Shown: positions 1-7,658, counted from the stretch's first letter. The stretch is DNA of 9,169 bases from Neisseriaceae bacterium (GCA_017989485.1 JAGNPU010000047.1:1-9169), one strand, 5' to 3'. Numbers and translations: made by a program. Notes: generated from the letters alone by a model not told the origin.

Positions 1-86
1 GCCCGTCCTGCGGTTTGGAGGGCAATGGCCAGGGCCCACGGCAAGATGAGCATGGCCAAAAGGCGTTTGAATTGGATGAATCGCAT
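1..86 (-). CDS. Partial unknown gene, N-terminus with signal-peptide-like sequence
   Basis: The reverse strand has an ATG at 86-84 followed by an open frame that runs off the left edge. The 28 visible codons begin MRFIQFKRLLAMLILPWALA, with basic residues (R2, K7, R8) followed by a hydrophobic stretch of about 14 residues. This is the layout of a Sec signal peptide or an N-terminal membrane anchor. An in-frame TAA lies 18 bases upstream of the ATG, so the start cannot be much earlier; Met12 is the only other visible candidate and would destroy the basic N-region. No strong Shine-Dalgarno is seen. The gene lies downstream of the desaturase on the same strand, but a terminator separates them, so it is probably transcribed on its own. 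The product cannot be identified from this fragment. That the gene is real is an inference from the signal-peptide pattern and the start context. Confidence 0.55.
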   Translation of the reverse strand, partial: MRFIQFKRLLAMLILPWALAIALQTAGR

Positions 87-158
87 GGTGATGGCTCTGG
101 ATTAAGGGTGGGCATACGGTTGAACATACTTGCTGTGGGCAGGCAGGCAGCCGCTAGA

Positions 159-176
159 GGGCTATTATTTTAGCCC
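159..176. promoter_or_regulatory. Inverted repeat upstream of the partial left-edge gene
   Basis: GGGCTA (159-164) and TAGCCC (171-176) form a 6-bp inverted repeat around an AT-rich centre. No T-run follows on either strand, so it is not a terminator. On the minus strand the centre contains TAAAAT (172-167), a plausible -10 for the gene starting at 86, with no convincing -35. It could be an operator overlapping a promoter or simply a 5'-leader hairpin. Weak evidence. Confidence 0.25.
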
Positions 177-181
177 CTTAA

Positions 182-212
182 AATAAAAAAGCCAGTGAAA
201 TTTCACTGGCTT
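182..212 (-). terminator. Rho-independent terminator of the desaturase gene
   Basis: The perfect palindrome GCCAGTGAAATTTCACTGGC occupies 191-210 and extends by AA/TT on each side. On the minus strand it is followed by a T-rich run (complement of the A-rich 182-190). It lies 17 bases past the desaturase stop codon, in the correct orientation. The stem is uninterrupted; the minimal loop in the RNA would come from opening the central A/T pairs. Confidence 0.85.
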
Positions 213-228
213 GTGGTCGATGGGGGCT

Positions 229-1413
229 TTAGGCGAGCTTGGCGGCCTTTAGTGACTGCGCGTAGCGGGCCAGAGACTGAATGCCTGAGGTTTCGGCGCG
301 ATCACACCAGTCTTTAAGCTTGAACAGCAGCTCTTCTTGCGAGAAGCTAGAGCGCTGCCATAAGGTGCTGAGCTCTTGGCGCATGGCGTAGATGTTTTGC
401 AACATGGGGCTGTGGGCCAGCAGCGACTGAAGGTGGCTGTGCTCTTGCTCATTGAGGGCAATGGCTTCTTTTTTGAACAGCTTGCTGGTCAGCTTTTCCA
501 GATTGTGTGACGCCAGCTTGGCGTCTAGCTTGCACTTAATCTGTTCCAACTCGGGCAGGTAGTCTTCCTTCAGCTCTTTGGCAAAGTGGGTGGCCAAAAG
601 GTAGCGGTTGTGGATGACGGCCTGCACGGTTTCCATGGTGATGACGTGCTGTGCATCATGGGCCAGCTTGGGCGCCACCTTGCGTACCTTGGCCAAGCCA
701 AAGAATTTCATGATGGTGATGTACATCCAGCCTAGGTCAAATTCATACCAGTGGTAGGAAAACTTGGCCGAGCTGCCAAAGGTGTGATGGTTGTTGTGCA
801 ACTCTTCGCCACCGATGATGATGCCCCAAGGCACTAGGTTGGTGGCCGCGTCTTCGTTTTCAAAGTTGCGGTAGCCAAAGAAGTGGCCTAGGCCGTTGAC
901 CACGCCGGCGGCCCAGAAGGGGATCCACACCATTTGGATGGCCCAAATGGTGATGCCGATTAAGCCAAAGCACAATAGGTTAATGCCCAGCATCACGAAA
1001 ATGCCTAAGCCAGAATGCTTGGTGTAAATATTGCGTTCAACCCAGTCGTCGGGCGTGCCTTTGCCAAACTGTTCCACCAGCTGTGGGTTTTTAGACGCCA
1101 CTCGGTAGAGTTCAGCGCCGCGCCATAGGACGGCCTTTAAGCCCAGTACCTGGGGTGAATGTGGGTCTTCAGCGGTTTCGCAGCGGGCATGGTGTTTGCG
1201 GTGGATGGCCACCCATTCTTTGGTGACCATGCCGGTGGTCAACCACAGCCAGAAGCGGAAGAAGTGGCTCACAATAGGGTGTAAGTCCACGCCGCGATGT
1301 GCTTGGCTGCGGTGCAGGTAAATGGTGACAGACGCGATGGTGATGTGAGTCAAACCCAAAGTAACCAGCACAACGCCGTACCAAGGTAAGTCAAACAAGC
1401 CGTTCATGATCAT
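229..1413 (-). CDS. Membrane fatty-acid (acyl-CoA/acyl-lipid) desaturase, DesA/delta-9 type
   Basis: An integral-membrane di-iron desaturase that introduces a cis double bond into acyl chains, thereby tuning membrane fluidity. The three histidine boxes of the family are all present: H34-x4-H39 (HRSQAH), H71-RKHH75, and H206-NNHH210, plus NGLGH at 173-177, which usually supplies a further metal ligand. Hydrophobic segments precede box 1 (about 12-32), lie around 47-63, and span about 135-172. After about residue 245 the protein is hydrophilic, charged and probably helical, giving about 150 extra residues as in longer bacterial DesA proteins. I start it at ATG 1413 (MIMNGLF, 394 aa) rather than the longer 415-aa frame, because AAGGA at 1423-1419 sits 5 bases upstream and the added 21 residues are Arg-rich and unlike the family. 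A start at Met3 (1407) is also possible. The exact substrate (acyl-CoA or phospholipid acyl chain) and the double-bond position cannot be read from sequence. Confidence 0.92.
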   Translation of the reverse strand: MIMNGLFDLPWYGVVLVTLGLTHITIASVTIYLHRSQAHRGVDLHPIVSHFFRFWLWLTTGMVTKEWVAIHRKHHARCETAEDPHSPQVLGLKAVLWRGAELYRVASKNPQLVEQFGKGTPDDWVERNIYTKHSGLGIFVMLGINLLCFGLIGITIWAIQMVWIPFWAAGVVNGLGHFFGYRNFENEDAATNLVPWGIIIGGEELHNNHHTFGSSAKFSYHWYEFDLGWMYITIMKFFGLAKVRKVAPKLAHDAQHVITMETVQAVIHNRYLLATHFAKELKEDYLPELEQIKCKLDAKLASHNLEKLTSKLFKKEAIALNEQEHSHLQSLLAHSPMLQNIYAMRQELSTLWQRSSFSQEELLFKLKDWCDRAETSGIQSLARYAQSLKAAKLA

Positions 1414-1550
1414 GGATATCCTTCTTTTGAACCGTAAGGGGGGCAATAGATGACGCGTTGCCGGCCGTCGGCCCAATGTATGTGTGTTGAGTCTTGTTGA
1501 GGCGGGCTTTTTTAAGAGTGGCCCGTTTCGTTTTAAATGCTTGTTTGGAC

Positions 1551-1556
1551 ATTATA
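1551..1556 (-). promoter_or_regulatory. Candidate -10 box for the desaturase gene
   Basis: The minus strand reads TATAAT (1556-1551), a perfect sigma-70 -10 hexamer. No good -35 lies 16-18 bases upstream; TTGGCA at 1572-1567 is only 10 bases away and too close. Transcription from here would give a leader of about 130 bases before ATG 1413. The -10 match is seen; promoter activity is inferred, and the poor -35 would fit an activator-dependent promoter. Confidence 0.4.
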
Positions 1557-1580
1557 GAGGGTTGTGTGCCAATAATCTAG

Positions 1581-1592
1581 AGAGCAGGCTCT
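1581..1592. promoter_or_regulatory. Inverted repeat AGAGC-AG-GCTCT, candidate operator
   Basis: AGAGC (1581-1585) and GCTCT (1588-1592) are inverted around two bases, between the candidate desaturase -10 (minus strand) and the candidate DUF945 promoter (plus strand). From the desaturase side it lies just upstream of the expected -35 region. A dimeric regulator could act there, but the repeat is short and could be chance. Confidence 0.25.
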
Positions 1593-1617
1593 ATTTCGGT
1601 TTAACTCAGCCCATACA

Positions 1618-1647
1618 TATACATATTACAGGGGATCATGCTATGAT
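1618..1647 (+). promoter_or_regulatory. Candidate extended -10 promoter for the DUF945 gene
   Basis: TGC-TATGAT at 1639-1647 matches an extended -10 element, with TATACA (4 of 6 to the -35 consensus) at 1618-1623 and an 18-base spacer. Initiation near 1654 would give a leader of about 30 bases before ATG 1684. The region just upstream is AT-rich with alternating ATACAT-like steps. Seen by eye only. Confidence 0.45.
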
Positions 1648-1683
1648 TTTCTCTTTTCTAATCCATGAAAGTTAGATTGGGAC

Positions 1684-3372
1684 ATGCGTAAAGTGTTTAA
1701 ATTAGGGGTCGCTGGTGTGGCGGTGGTATTGGCCGCAGCGGCCTTGCTTTTGCCTTATTACTTTGGTGGTAAGGCCGAGGCCTCATTGGCCAAGCAATAC
1801 CAGCTGTTGGCGCAGTCGCCTATGGTTGAGGTATTGTCTCGTCAATACGAACGTCGTTGGTTTTCGTCTACCGAAACCATGACCATTAAGCTTAAGGAAG
1901 ATTTAATCAATGGCCTGCCTGAGGATGTGGTGGAAAACATACGCCAGACCATGGGCGAGGGCATTCAAATCACCAATCACATCAAACATGGCCCGTTTGT
2001 GGGCGGATTCTCATTGGCACGGGCCAAGGTTGACAGCACCATCGCGTATCCCGACTTAATGAATCGCGGCCTGTTGTTGCTGTTTACCGACAAAACCCCC
2101 TTGGTGATTCATCAGACCTTGGGCCTGTTTGGCGGGGGCACCATTAACATCGACAGCCCTGATTTTGATTTTAAAGGCCTGTCTGACACCAACATCAAAT
2201 GGCAGGGCTTTCAGTTTGTGGTCGATTACAAGGGTAACTTTGACGAAATGATTGGCGAGCTAACCATGCCGGGCATGGTGTGGCAAATGAGCAACCAGTC
2301 CAGCGTGTCTTATGATGGGTTCCAATATCAATTCTCCGGACTAACCGCCCCCACGGGCTTATGGATGGGCCAGAATCAGCTAGACGTGAAGCGTTTTGCG
2401 GTGACCTGGGGTGAAGAAGATAAGGCCAAGGTTGATGAGCTGCTGGGCATGGTGAACAAGCTGCAGTTTGGTGCGTTGATCAAGCCGATTCTGAACAGCG
2501 ACACCAAGAGCATCGTCGTGGACGACATTCACTTCAGCAGTGACATGGCGGCTGCCGACAGCGCTGACTTTGTGAAGGCCACCGGCCAGGTGCGTTTTGC
2601 CAAGGCCACTTTGGGGCGCGACGTTTATGGCCCGCTAGAGGTTGAAGTGGTGGGCGATCACCTGCACGCAGCCAGCATGGCGGCGTGGACCAAGGCTTTG
2701 AAAGATTTGTCTGCCAAGGCGTTGAATGGCGAAAGCTATGCAGAGGAAATGCTGAAACTCATCAACAACGAGGTCTTGGCGGTATTGGTGCACAATCCAC
2801 AAATCAGCCTGAAAACGTTTAAACTGACCACGCCACAAGGCCTTTTGTCCGCGGCTGGGCACATGAACTTTAAGGGTGTGGAAGAAGCCGACATGAGTAA
2901 CTTCGCCTCGTTCTTGCGCAAAGTGGATGTCAAAATGGACATCGACGTGCCGCAGGCGTTCTTAGGCGACATGGCGGCGGCTCAGGCGGCCAACCTCTTT
3001 GATGTGGGTGAAGGGGATGACAAGCAGGAGCAAATTCGCCAAATTGAAGAGACCACCAAGTATATGGTCGACAGTATGATCATCAATATGCGTGAAGAAG
3101 GCTATTTGACCATTACGGATAAGGTTGTGAATCTGCGGGTGCGCCTGCAAGACGGCAACCTCTTATTTAACGACAAGCTGTTCGATGCGGGCGTGATGTT
3201 GGGGTCAAACTTTGACGAAGACACGGAAGAACACGCCGGTGTCGCCCCGTTGCCGGGTGCGGCCGCGGGTGCACCTGGTCAGCAGGGCGCCCCAGCGGCG
3301 ACGCCAGAGGCTGAATCGGTGGTGCCCGATGGCACGGAGGCCAGCGTGGACGCGGTGCCAGACGCTGCTTGA
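1684..3372 (+). CDS. DUF945/YdgA-like family membrane-anchored protein with Ala/Pro/Gly-rich tail
   Basis: A 562-residue protein of the DUF945 (YdgA-like) family, whose molecular function is not established. The N-terminus has basic residues R2, K3 and K6, a hydrophobic helix at about 7-25, and then PYYFGGKAEAS. It is therefore a signal anchor or signal peptide placing the body in the periplasm. The body alternates short strands rich in hydrophobic and charged residues (for example FSLARAKVDST, and repeated D-F/I-D-x-P patterns), as in this beta-rich family. From about residue 517 the sequence changes to Ala/Pro/Gly/Gln-rich low complexity, ending in acidic repeats with VDAVPDAA at the C-terminus; this part is likely disordered. 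The start is fixed by an in-frame TGA at 1666-1668, six codons upstream. The Shine-Dalgarno is weak (GGGA directly before the ATG). It is divergent from the desaturase and followed by a strong terminator. The family call rests on overall pattern and N-terminal signature, so I am fairly but not completely sure. Confidence 0.75.
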   Translation: MRKVFKLGVAGVAVVLAAAALLLPYYFGGKAEASLAKQYQLLAQSPMVEVLSRQYERRWFSSTETMTIKLKEDLINGLPEDVVENIRQTMGEGIQITNHIKHGPFVGGFSLARAKVDSTIAYPDLMNRGLLLLFTDKTPLVIHQTLGLFGGGTINIDSPDFDFKGLSDTNIKWQGFQFVVDYKGNFDEMIGELTMPGMVWQMSNQSSVSYDGFQYQFSGLTAPTGLWMGQNQLDVKRFAVTWGEEDKAKVDELLGMVNKLQFGALIKPILNSDTKSIVVDDIHFSSDMAAADSADFVKATGQVRFAKATLGRDVYGPLEVEVVGDHLHAASMAAWTKALKDLSAKALNGESYAEEMLKLINNEVLAVLVHNPQISLKTFKLTTPQGLLSAAGHMNFKGVEEADMSNFASFLRKVDVKMDIDVPQAFLGDMAAAQAANLFDVGEGDDKQEQIRQIEETTKYMVDSMIINMREEGYLTITDKVVNLRVRLQDGNLLFNDKLFDAGVMLGSNFDEDTEEHAGVAPLPGAAAGAPGQQGAPAATPEAESVVPDGTEASVDAVPDAA

Positions 3373-3393
3373 CGCGGAACAGCATCACACAGT

Positions 3394-3419
3394 GCCAGCC
3401 TTCGGGCTGGCTTTTTTTT
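3394..3419 (+). terminator. Strong rho-independent terminator after the DUF945 gene
   Basis: GCCAGCC (3394-3400), tetraloop TTCG (3401-3404) and GGCTGGC (3405-3411) form a 7-bp perfect GC-rich stem with a stable UUCG loop, followed by eight T residues (3412-3419). It begins 21 bases after the DUF945 stop and ends only 18 bases before the thiD start. Confidence 0.93.
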
Positions 3420-3437
3420 GAGGCATGAGGGGTGATG

Positions 3438-4262
3438 ATGGCTGAAGCAGCAAAGAGGCCGCAGGTGCACGTTTTGAGCATTGCGGGGTCTGATTCTGGC
3501 GGCGGCGCCGGCATCCAGGCGGATTTAAAAACCATGGCCGCGCTTGGGGCCTATGGCTGTAGCGCCATCACGGCGGTGACGGCGCAAAACACGCTGGGGG
3601 TGCAGGCGGTTCATCCGGTGCCCGGGCCCATGATTGTGGCGCAGTGCGATGCCGTGTTTGCCGACATTCGGATTGACGCGGTGAAGGTGGGGATGTTGAC
3701 CAGCGCCGACAGCGTGGCCGCGGTGATGGCGGTATTGCGGCGCTGGCGACCGGGCTTTGTGGTCTTAGACCCGGTGCTGTCCGCCACGACCGGCCAGGCG
3801 TTTTTAAGCGGTGAGGCGGGCGTGCTGTTAAAGACTGAGCTATTGCCCATGGTTGATCTGGTGACGCCCAATCTGCCGGAGGCGGCGAGGCTGTTGGGCC
3901 AGCCCGAGGCAAGCGATGTGGCCACCATGGTGCAGCAGGCACAGGCATTGTGCGCCATGGGCTTGAAGGCGGTTTTGCTCAAAGGCGGTCACCTGCCGGT
4001 CACCGAGGATGCGGTTGACTGTTTGTGCGTGGCGGGTCAGGCGCCGCGGCTGTATGCCGGGCCTCGCAGCCTGGCGATGAATACCCATGGGACCGGCTGT
4101 ACGCTGTCGTCGGCGCTGGCGGTGGCCTATATTCAACACCATGGCGACCTGACGGTGGCCGTGCAGCAGGCGAAAGACTATGTGGCCATGGCGATTGCCC
4201 GCAGCGATGAGCTAGACGTGGGCGAAGGTGTGGGGCCGTTACAGCATTTTCATCGGGCCTGA
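3438..4262 (+). CDS. thiD: Hydroxymethylpyrimidine/phosphomethylpyrimidine kinase (ThiD)
   Basis: Cytoplasmic ribokinase-like enzyme that phosphorylates HMP and then HMP-phosphate to HMP-pyrophosphate, the pyrimidine half of thiamine. The N-terminal signature GSDSGGGAGIQADLKT is at residues 17-32 and forms the substrate pocket. ALGAYGCSAITAVTAQNT follows, the central VLDPV strand is present, and LLKGGH lies near residue 182. The anion-hole/catalytic motif NTHGTGCTLSSA has its Cys at residue 221. A length of 274 aa matches single-domain ThiD, with no ThiE fusion. In-frame starts GTG 3432, ATG 3435 and ATG 3438 are possible. I choose 3438 because GAGGGG (3427-3432) then has 5 bases of spacing; at most two residues are in doubt. 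It is separated from the DUF945 gene by a strong terminator and converges on dapB. I see no TPP riboswitch in front of it. Confidence 0.96.
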   Translation: MAEAAKRPQVHVLSIAGSDSGGGAGIQADLKTMAALGAYGCSAITAVTAQNTLGVQAVHPVPGPMIVAQCDAVFADIRIDAVKVGMLTSADSVAAVMAVLRRWRPGFVVLDPVLSATTGQAFLSGEAGVLLKTELLPMVDLVTPNLPEAARLLGQPEASDVATMVQQAQALCAMGLKAVLLKGGHLPVTEDAVDCLCVAGQAPRLYAGPRSLAMNTHGTGCTLSSALAVAYIQHHGDLTVAVQQAKDYVAMAIARSDELDVGEGVGPLQHFHRA

Positions 4263-4272
4263 TGACGCCATC

Positions 4273-4305
4273 AAAAAAAAGCTGCGGGGTGTCCGCAGCT
4301 TTTTT
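4273..4305. terminator. Bidirectional terminator between thiD and dapB
   Basis: GCTGCGG (4281-4287) and CCGCAGC (4293-4299) form a 7-bp stem around a 5-base loop. Eight A residues lie to its left (4273-4280) and six T residues to its right (4300-4305). It can therefore end thiD transcripts (stop 10 bases before the A-run) and dapB transcripts arriving from the right. Confidence 0.92.
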
Positions 4306-4323
4306 GTGGCCAGCCTGAGGGGG

Positions 4324-5501
<1,178 letters not shown>

Positions 5502-5579
5502 GTGCGTGGCCTTTACTGTTTAAATGGGAGAGCGCCTAGCGGTGATGAAGGATAGCATGGTGCTAAATCATCATAACGG

Positions 5580-5624
5580 TGGGCAAAAGCAGTTTAAGTA
5601 GGTATTATAACCGTAATTTATACT
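5580..5624. promoter_or_regulatory. Divergent promoter region between bamE and fur
   Basis: The 138-base gap between the bamE and fur starts holds overlapping divergent -10 candidates in GGTATTATAACC (5601-5612). The plus strand reads TATTAT (5603-5608) with TGGGCA (5580-5585, 4 of 6 to the -35 consensus) at 17 bases, giving a fur leader of about 25 bases. The minus strand reads TATAAT (5609-5604) towards bamE, without a good -35. A second plus-strand -10, TATACT, is at 5619-5624. If both strands use these sites, polymerase binding is mutually exclusive and the two operons would be coupled. Promoter activity is inferred. Confidence 0.45.
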
Positions 5625-5639
5625 TGAGTGATATTCCTT

Positions 5640-6071
5640 ATGAACCATGTGAACTATCTGAAAGACAGCGGGCTAAAAGTGACCGTTCCCCGACTGAAAA
5701 TTTTAGACTTGTTTGACCAGTGCCCGAATTGTCACTTATCAGCCGAAGACATTTATCGTCTGCTGCTGGAAGAAGACGCGGACATCGGTGTTGCCACGAT
5801 TTACCGCGTGCTGACTCAGTTTGAACAAGCGGGTATTTTGGTGCGCCATCACTTTGAAACGGGTAAAGCGGTTTACGAATTAAACCGTGGGGGTCATCAT
5901 GACCATTTGGTGTGCGTTGAGTGTGGCAAAATTACCGAGTTTTTTGACAAGAAAATCGAAGAACGCCAAGAGCAAATTGCCAAAGAAGAAGGCTACCGGA
6001 TGATAGACCACGCTTTGTATATGTATGGTGTGTGTCCTGATTGCCAAATCAAAAGCCAGAGTAAAGCCTAA
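5640..6071 (+). CDS. fur: Ferric uptake regulator Fur
   Basis: Cytoplasmic, metal-responsive dimeric repressor that binds Fur boxes when loaded with Fe(II). The N-terminal winged helix (about 7-80) includes LKDSGLKVTVPRLKIL, LSAEDIYRLL and the recognition-helix region GVATIYRVLTQFEQAGIL (50-67). The metal-binding and dimerisation domain has HHDH at 86-89, C92-x2-C95 and C132-x2-C135, the structural zinc site in many Fur proteins; H70 and H71 are also present. Length 143 aa is typical. I choose ATG 5640; the in-frame GTG 5628 would add four residues (MIFL) not expected in Fur. No clear Shine-Dalgarno precedes either start. An additional C28-P-N-C31 lies just before H32, in a place where E. coli Fur has PDNHH. 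Divergent from bamE-dapB, and probably first gene of fur-aat-dapD. Confidence 0.96.
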   Translation: MNHVNYLKDSGLKVTVPRLKILDLFDQCPNCHLSAEDIYRLLLEEDADIGVATIYRVLTQFEQAGILVRHHFETGKAVYELNRGGHHDHLVCVECGKITEFFDKKIEERQEQIAKEEGYRMIDHALYMYGVCPDCQIKSQSKA

Positions 6072-6091
6072 CCAAGTAAACTGAGGACCAT

Positions 6092-6802
6092 GTGGGCGTC
6101 TTTGAATTCACCTTGCCGATGATAGAACAAGCCATTGTAGACAATGATGGTTTGATCGCGATCGGCGGTGACTTAAGCGTGCCACAGCTGTTGGCGGCCT
6201 ATCAACAGGGCGTTTTTCCTTGGTTTTCTGAAGGCGAGCCTATTTGTTGGTGGGCTCTGTCTCCTCGTACTGTCTTGCTGCCGCCTAAGCTACATGTGGG
6301 CCGGTCTTTGCAAAAATCCCTCCGTAATACCCCTTATAAAGTCACCCTTAATCGTGCCTTCGCGCCGGTCATGCAGCATTGCGCCGACGCCATTCGCCCA
6401 GAACAGGGCGGCACCTGGATTAACCCACACATGCTCAGCGCCTATGCTGCACTGCATCGGGCGGGTCACGCCCATTCGTTTGAGTACTGGCGACAGGACC
6501 AGAATGGGCAGTGGCTGCTCATGGGCGGCCTATACGGCGTCCAAGTGGGACGCGTCTTTTTTGGTGAATCCATGTTTGCGCTGGCGCCAAATGCCTCTAA
6601 AATAGCCTTTGTGCATGCGGTGCGCCATTTGCACGCCTGTGGCGTGGGGCTGATCGATTGCCAAATGGACACGCCGCATCTGGCGCGCTTTGGCTCTGAA
6701 CTTTTGCCTTTTTCTGCCTTCTATCAACATTTACAAACTGAATGTGTCCAGCCGTTGGCATCGCCTTTGGTGCCTGCTGATTTGGTCATTTCTCAGCCTT
6801 AA
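6092..6802 (+). CDS. aat: Leucyl/phenylalanyl-tRNA-protein transferase (Aat)
   Basis: Cytoplasmic enzyme that transfers Leu or Phe from aminoacyl-tRNA to N-terminal Arg or Lys of proteins, marking them for ClpS/ClpAP degradation (bacterial N-end rule). Motifs in order: GLIAIGGDLS (20-29), AYQQGVFPWFSEGEP (36-50), WW-ALSPRTVL (53-62), then GGLYGVQVGRVFFGESMF, ASKIAFVHAVRHL, and LIDCQMDTPHLARFGSELLP near the C-terminus. The length of 236 aa is normal. The start is GTG 6092: GAGGA at 6083-6087 lies 4 bases before it, and the overlapping ATG at 6090 is in another frame that soon stops. An internal ATG at 6119 lacks a ribosome site. The usual WWSPxPR signature reads WWALSPR here, which may be a tolerated variant. 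It begins 20 bases after fur and ends 15 bases before dapD. Confidence 0.95.
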   Translation: MGVFEFTLPMIEQAIVDNDGLIAIGGDLSVPQLLAAYQQGVFPWFSEGEPICWWALSPRTVLLPPKLHVGRSLQKSLRNTPYKVTLNRAFAPVMQHCADAIRPEQGGTWINPHMLSAYAALHRAGHAHSFEYWRQDQNGQWLLMGGLYGVQVGRVFFGESMFALAPNASKIAFVHAVRHLHACGVGLIDCQMDTPHLARFGSELLPFSAFYQHLQTECVQPLASPLVPADLVISQP

Positions 6803-6817
6803 CTCTCGAGAAATCAA

Positions 6818-7639
6818 ATGAACCAATACCAATCTATTATTGAAACTGCTTTTGACCACCGTAGCCAGATCACGCCAGAAACGGTGACGACTGAGGTGGC
6901 CAGCGCCATTGATGCCGTCATTTCGGCCTTGGATCAGGGCACGCTGCGCGTCGCGGACAAACACAGCGGCAGCTGGGTGGTGCATGAGTGGGTCAAAAAA
7001 GCCGTGCTGCTGTCGTTTCGCATCCGCCCCAATACGGTGGCCGATGACGGGGTTAACCGGACCTTTGATAAAGTGCCGACCAAGTTTGCGCAGTGGGATC
7101 AGGCCCAGTTTGAGGCCGCCGGCATCCGCGTGGTGCCCGGCGCCGTGGCCCGACGTGGGGCTTATGTGGCACCAAATGCGGTGTTGATGCCGTCGTATGT
7201 GAACATTGGGGCCTATGTGGACGAGGGCGCGATGATAGACACCTGGGCGACGGTGGGCTCGTGCGCGCAGATTGGCAAAGGCGTTCATCTGTCTGGTGGC
7301 GTGGGCATCGGCGGCGTGCTAGAGCCGCTGCAGGCCGGCCCAACCATTATTGAAGACCATTGTTTTATTGGCGCGCGCTCTGAAATCGTGGAGGGCGTGA
7401 TCGTCGAAGAAGGGGCGGTGATTTCTATGGGCGTGTACATTGGTCAGTCGACCAAGATCTACGACAGGGAAACCGGCACCGTGACCTATGGCCGCGTGCC
7501 GGCCGGCTCGGTGGTGGTGTCGGGCAGCCTGCCTTCGGCAGATGGCCTGTACAGCCTTTATTGTGCGGTGATTGTGAAAAAAGTCGACGCCAAGACCCGT
7601 GGTAAAGTAGGCATTAACGAACTGTTGCGCGGGATTTAA
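6818..7639 (+). CDS. dapD: 2,3,4,5-tetrahydropyridine-2,6-dicarboxylate N-succinyltransferase (DapD)
   Basis: Cytoplasmic trimeric acyltransferase that moves succinyl from succinyl-CoA to tetrahydrodipicolinate, the product of DapB, committing it to the succinylase route to meso-DAP and lysine. An N-terminal helical domain (about 1-105) is followed by a left-handed parallel beta-helix built of hexapeptide repeats (about 107-235: [20 protein letters not shown] and onwards). [10 protein letters not shown] contains the catalytic-site Asp141. [36 protein letters not shown] and [13 protein letters not shown] are near-invariant family segments, as is the C-terminal [13 protein letters not shown]. 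The length of 273 aa equals the usual one. The start ATG 6818 has only a weak GAGA-type ribosome site, so translation may depend on coupling to aat 15 bases upstream. The gene ends at TAA 7637-7639, before a shared terminator. Confidence 0.97.
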   Translation: MNQYQSIIETAFDHRSQITPETVTTEVASAIDAVISALDQGTLRVADKHSGSWVVHEWVKKAVLLSFRIRPNTVADDGVNRTFDKVPTKFAQWDQAQFEAAGIRVVPGAVARRGAYVAPNAVLMPSYVNIGAYVDEGAMIDTWATVGSCAQIGKGVHLSGGVGIGGVLEPLQAGPTIIEDHCFIGARSEIVEGVIVEEGAVISMGVYIGQSTKIYDRETGTVTYGRVPAGSVVVSGSLPSADGLYSLYCAVIVKKVDAKTRGKVGINELLRGI

Positions 7640-7658
7640 ACGGCGCTCGGTCAGGGGC

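Noticed and set aside
138..149. Three tandem GGCA units as a possible phase-variation tract
   Set aside because: Three units are too few for slippage-driven switching, and the tract lies in a leader rather than in a reading frame.
1484..1675. A 63-codon plus-strand frame in the desaturase/DUF945 intergenic region
   Set aside because: It has no ribosome site and no recognisable composition or motif, and it overlaps the promoter elements of both flanking genes; it is most likely a chance frame.
2173..2188. Stretch resembling a neisserial DNA uptake sequence (AGGCCTGTCTGA)
   Set aside because: It has an inserted base relative to the uptake core and lies in coding sequence of the DUF945 gene; no repeated copies were seen elsewhere, so it looks like coincidence.
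3420..3440. TPP riboswitch before thiD
   Set aside because: Only 18 bases lie between the terminator and the start codon, and no thi-box-like sequence is seen in the surrounding region.
5560..5578. Possible Fur box in the bamE-fur gap (minus strand contains ATGATGAT)
   Set aside because: Only about half of the 19-base consensus matches, on one half-site; no second half is present. Too weak to list as a site.
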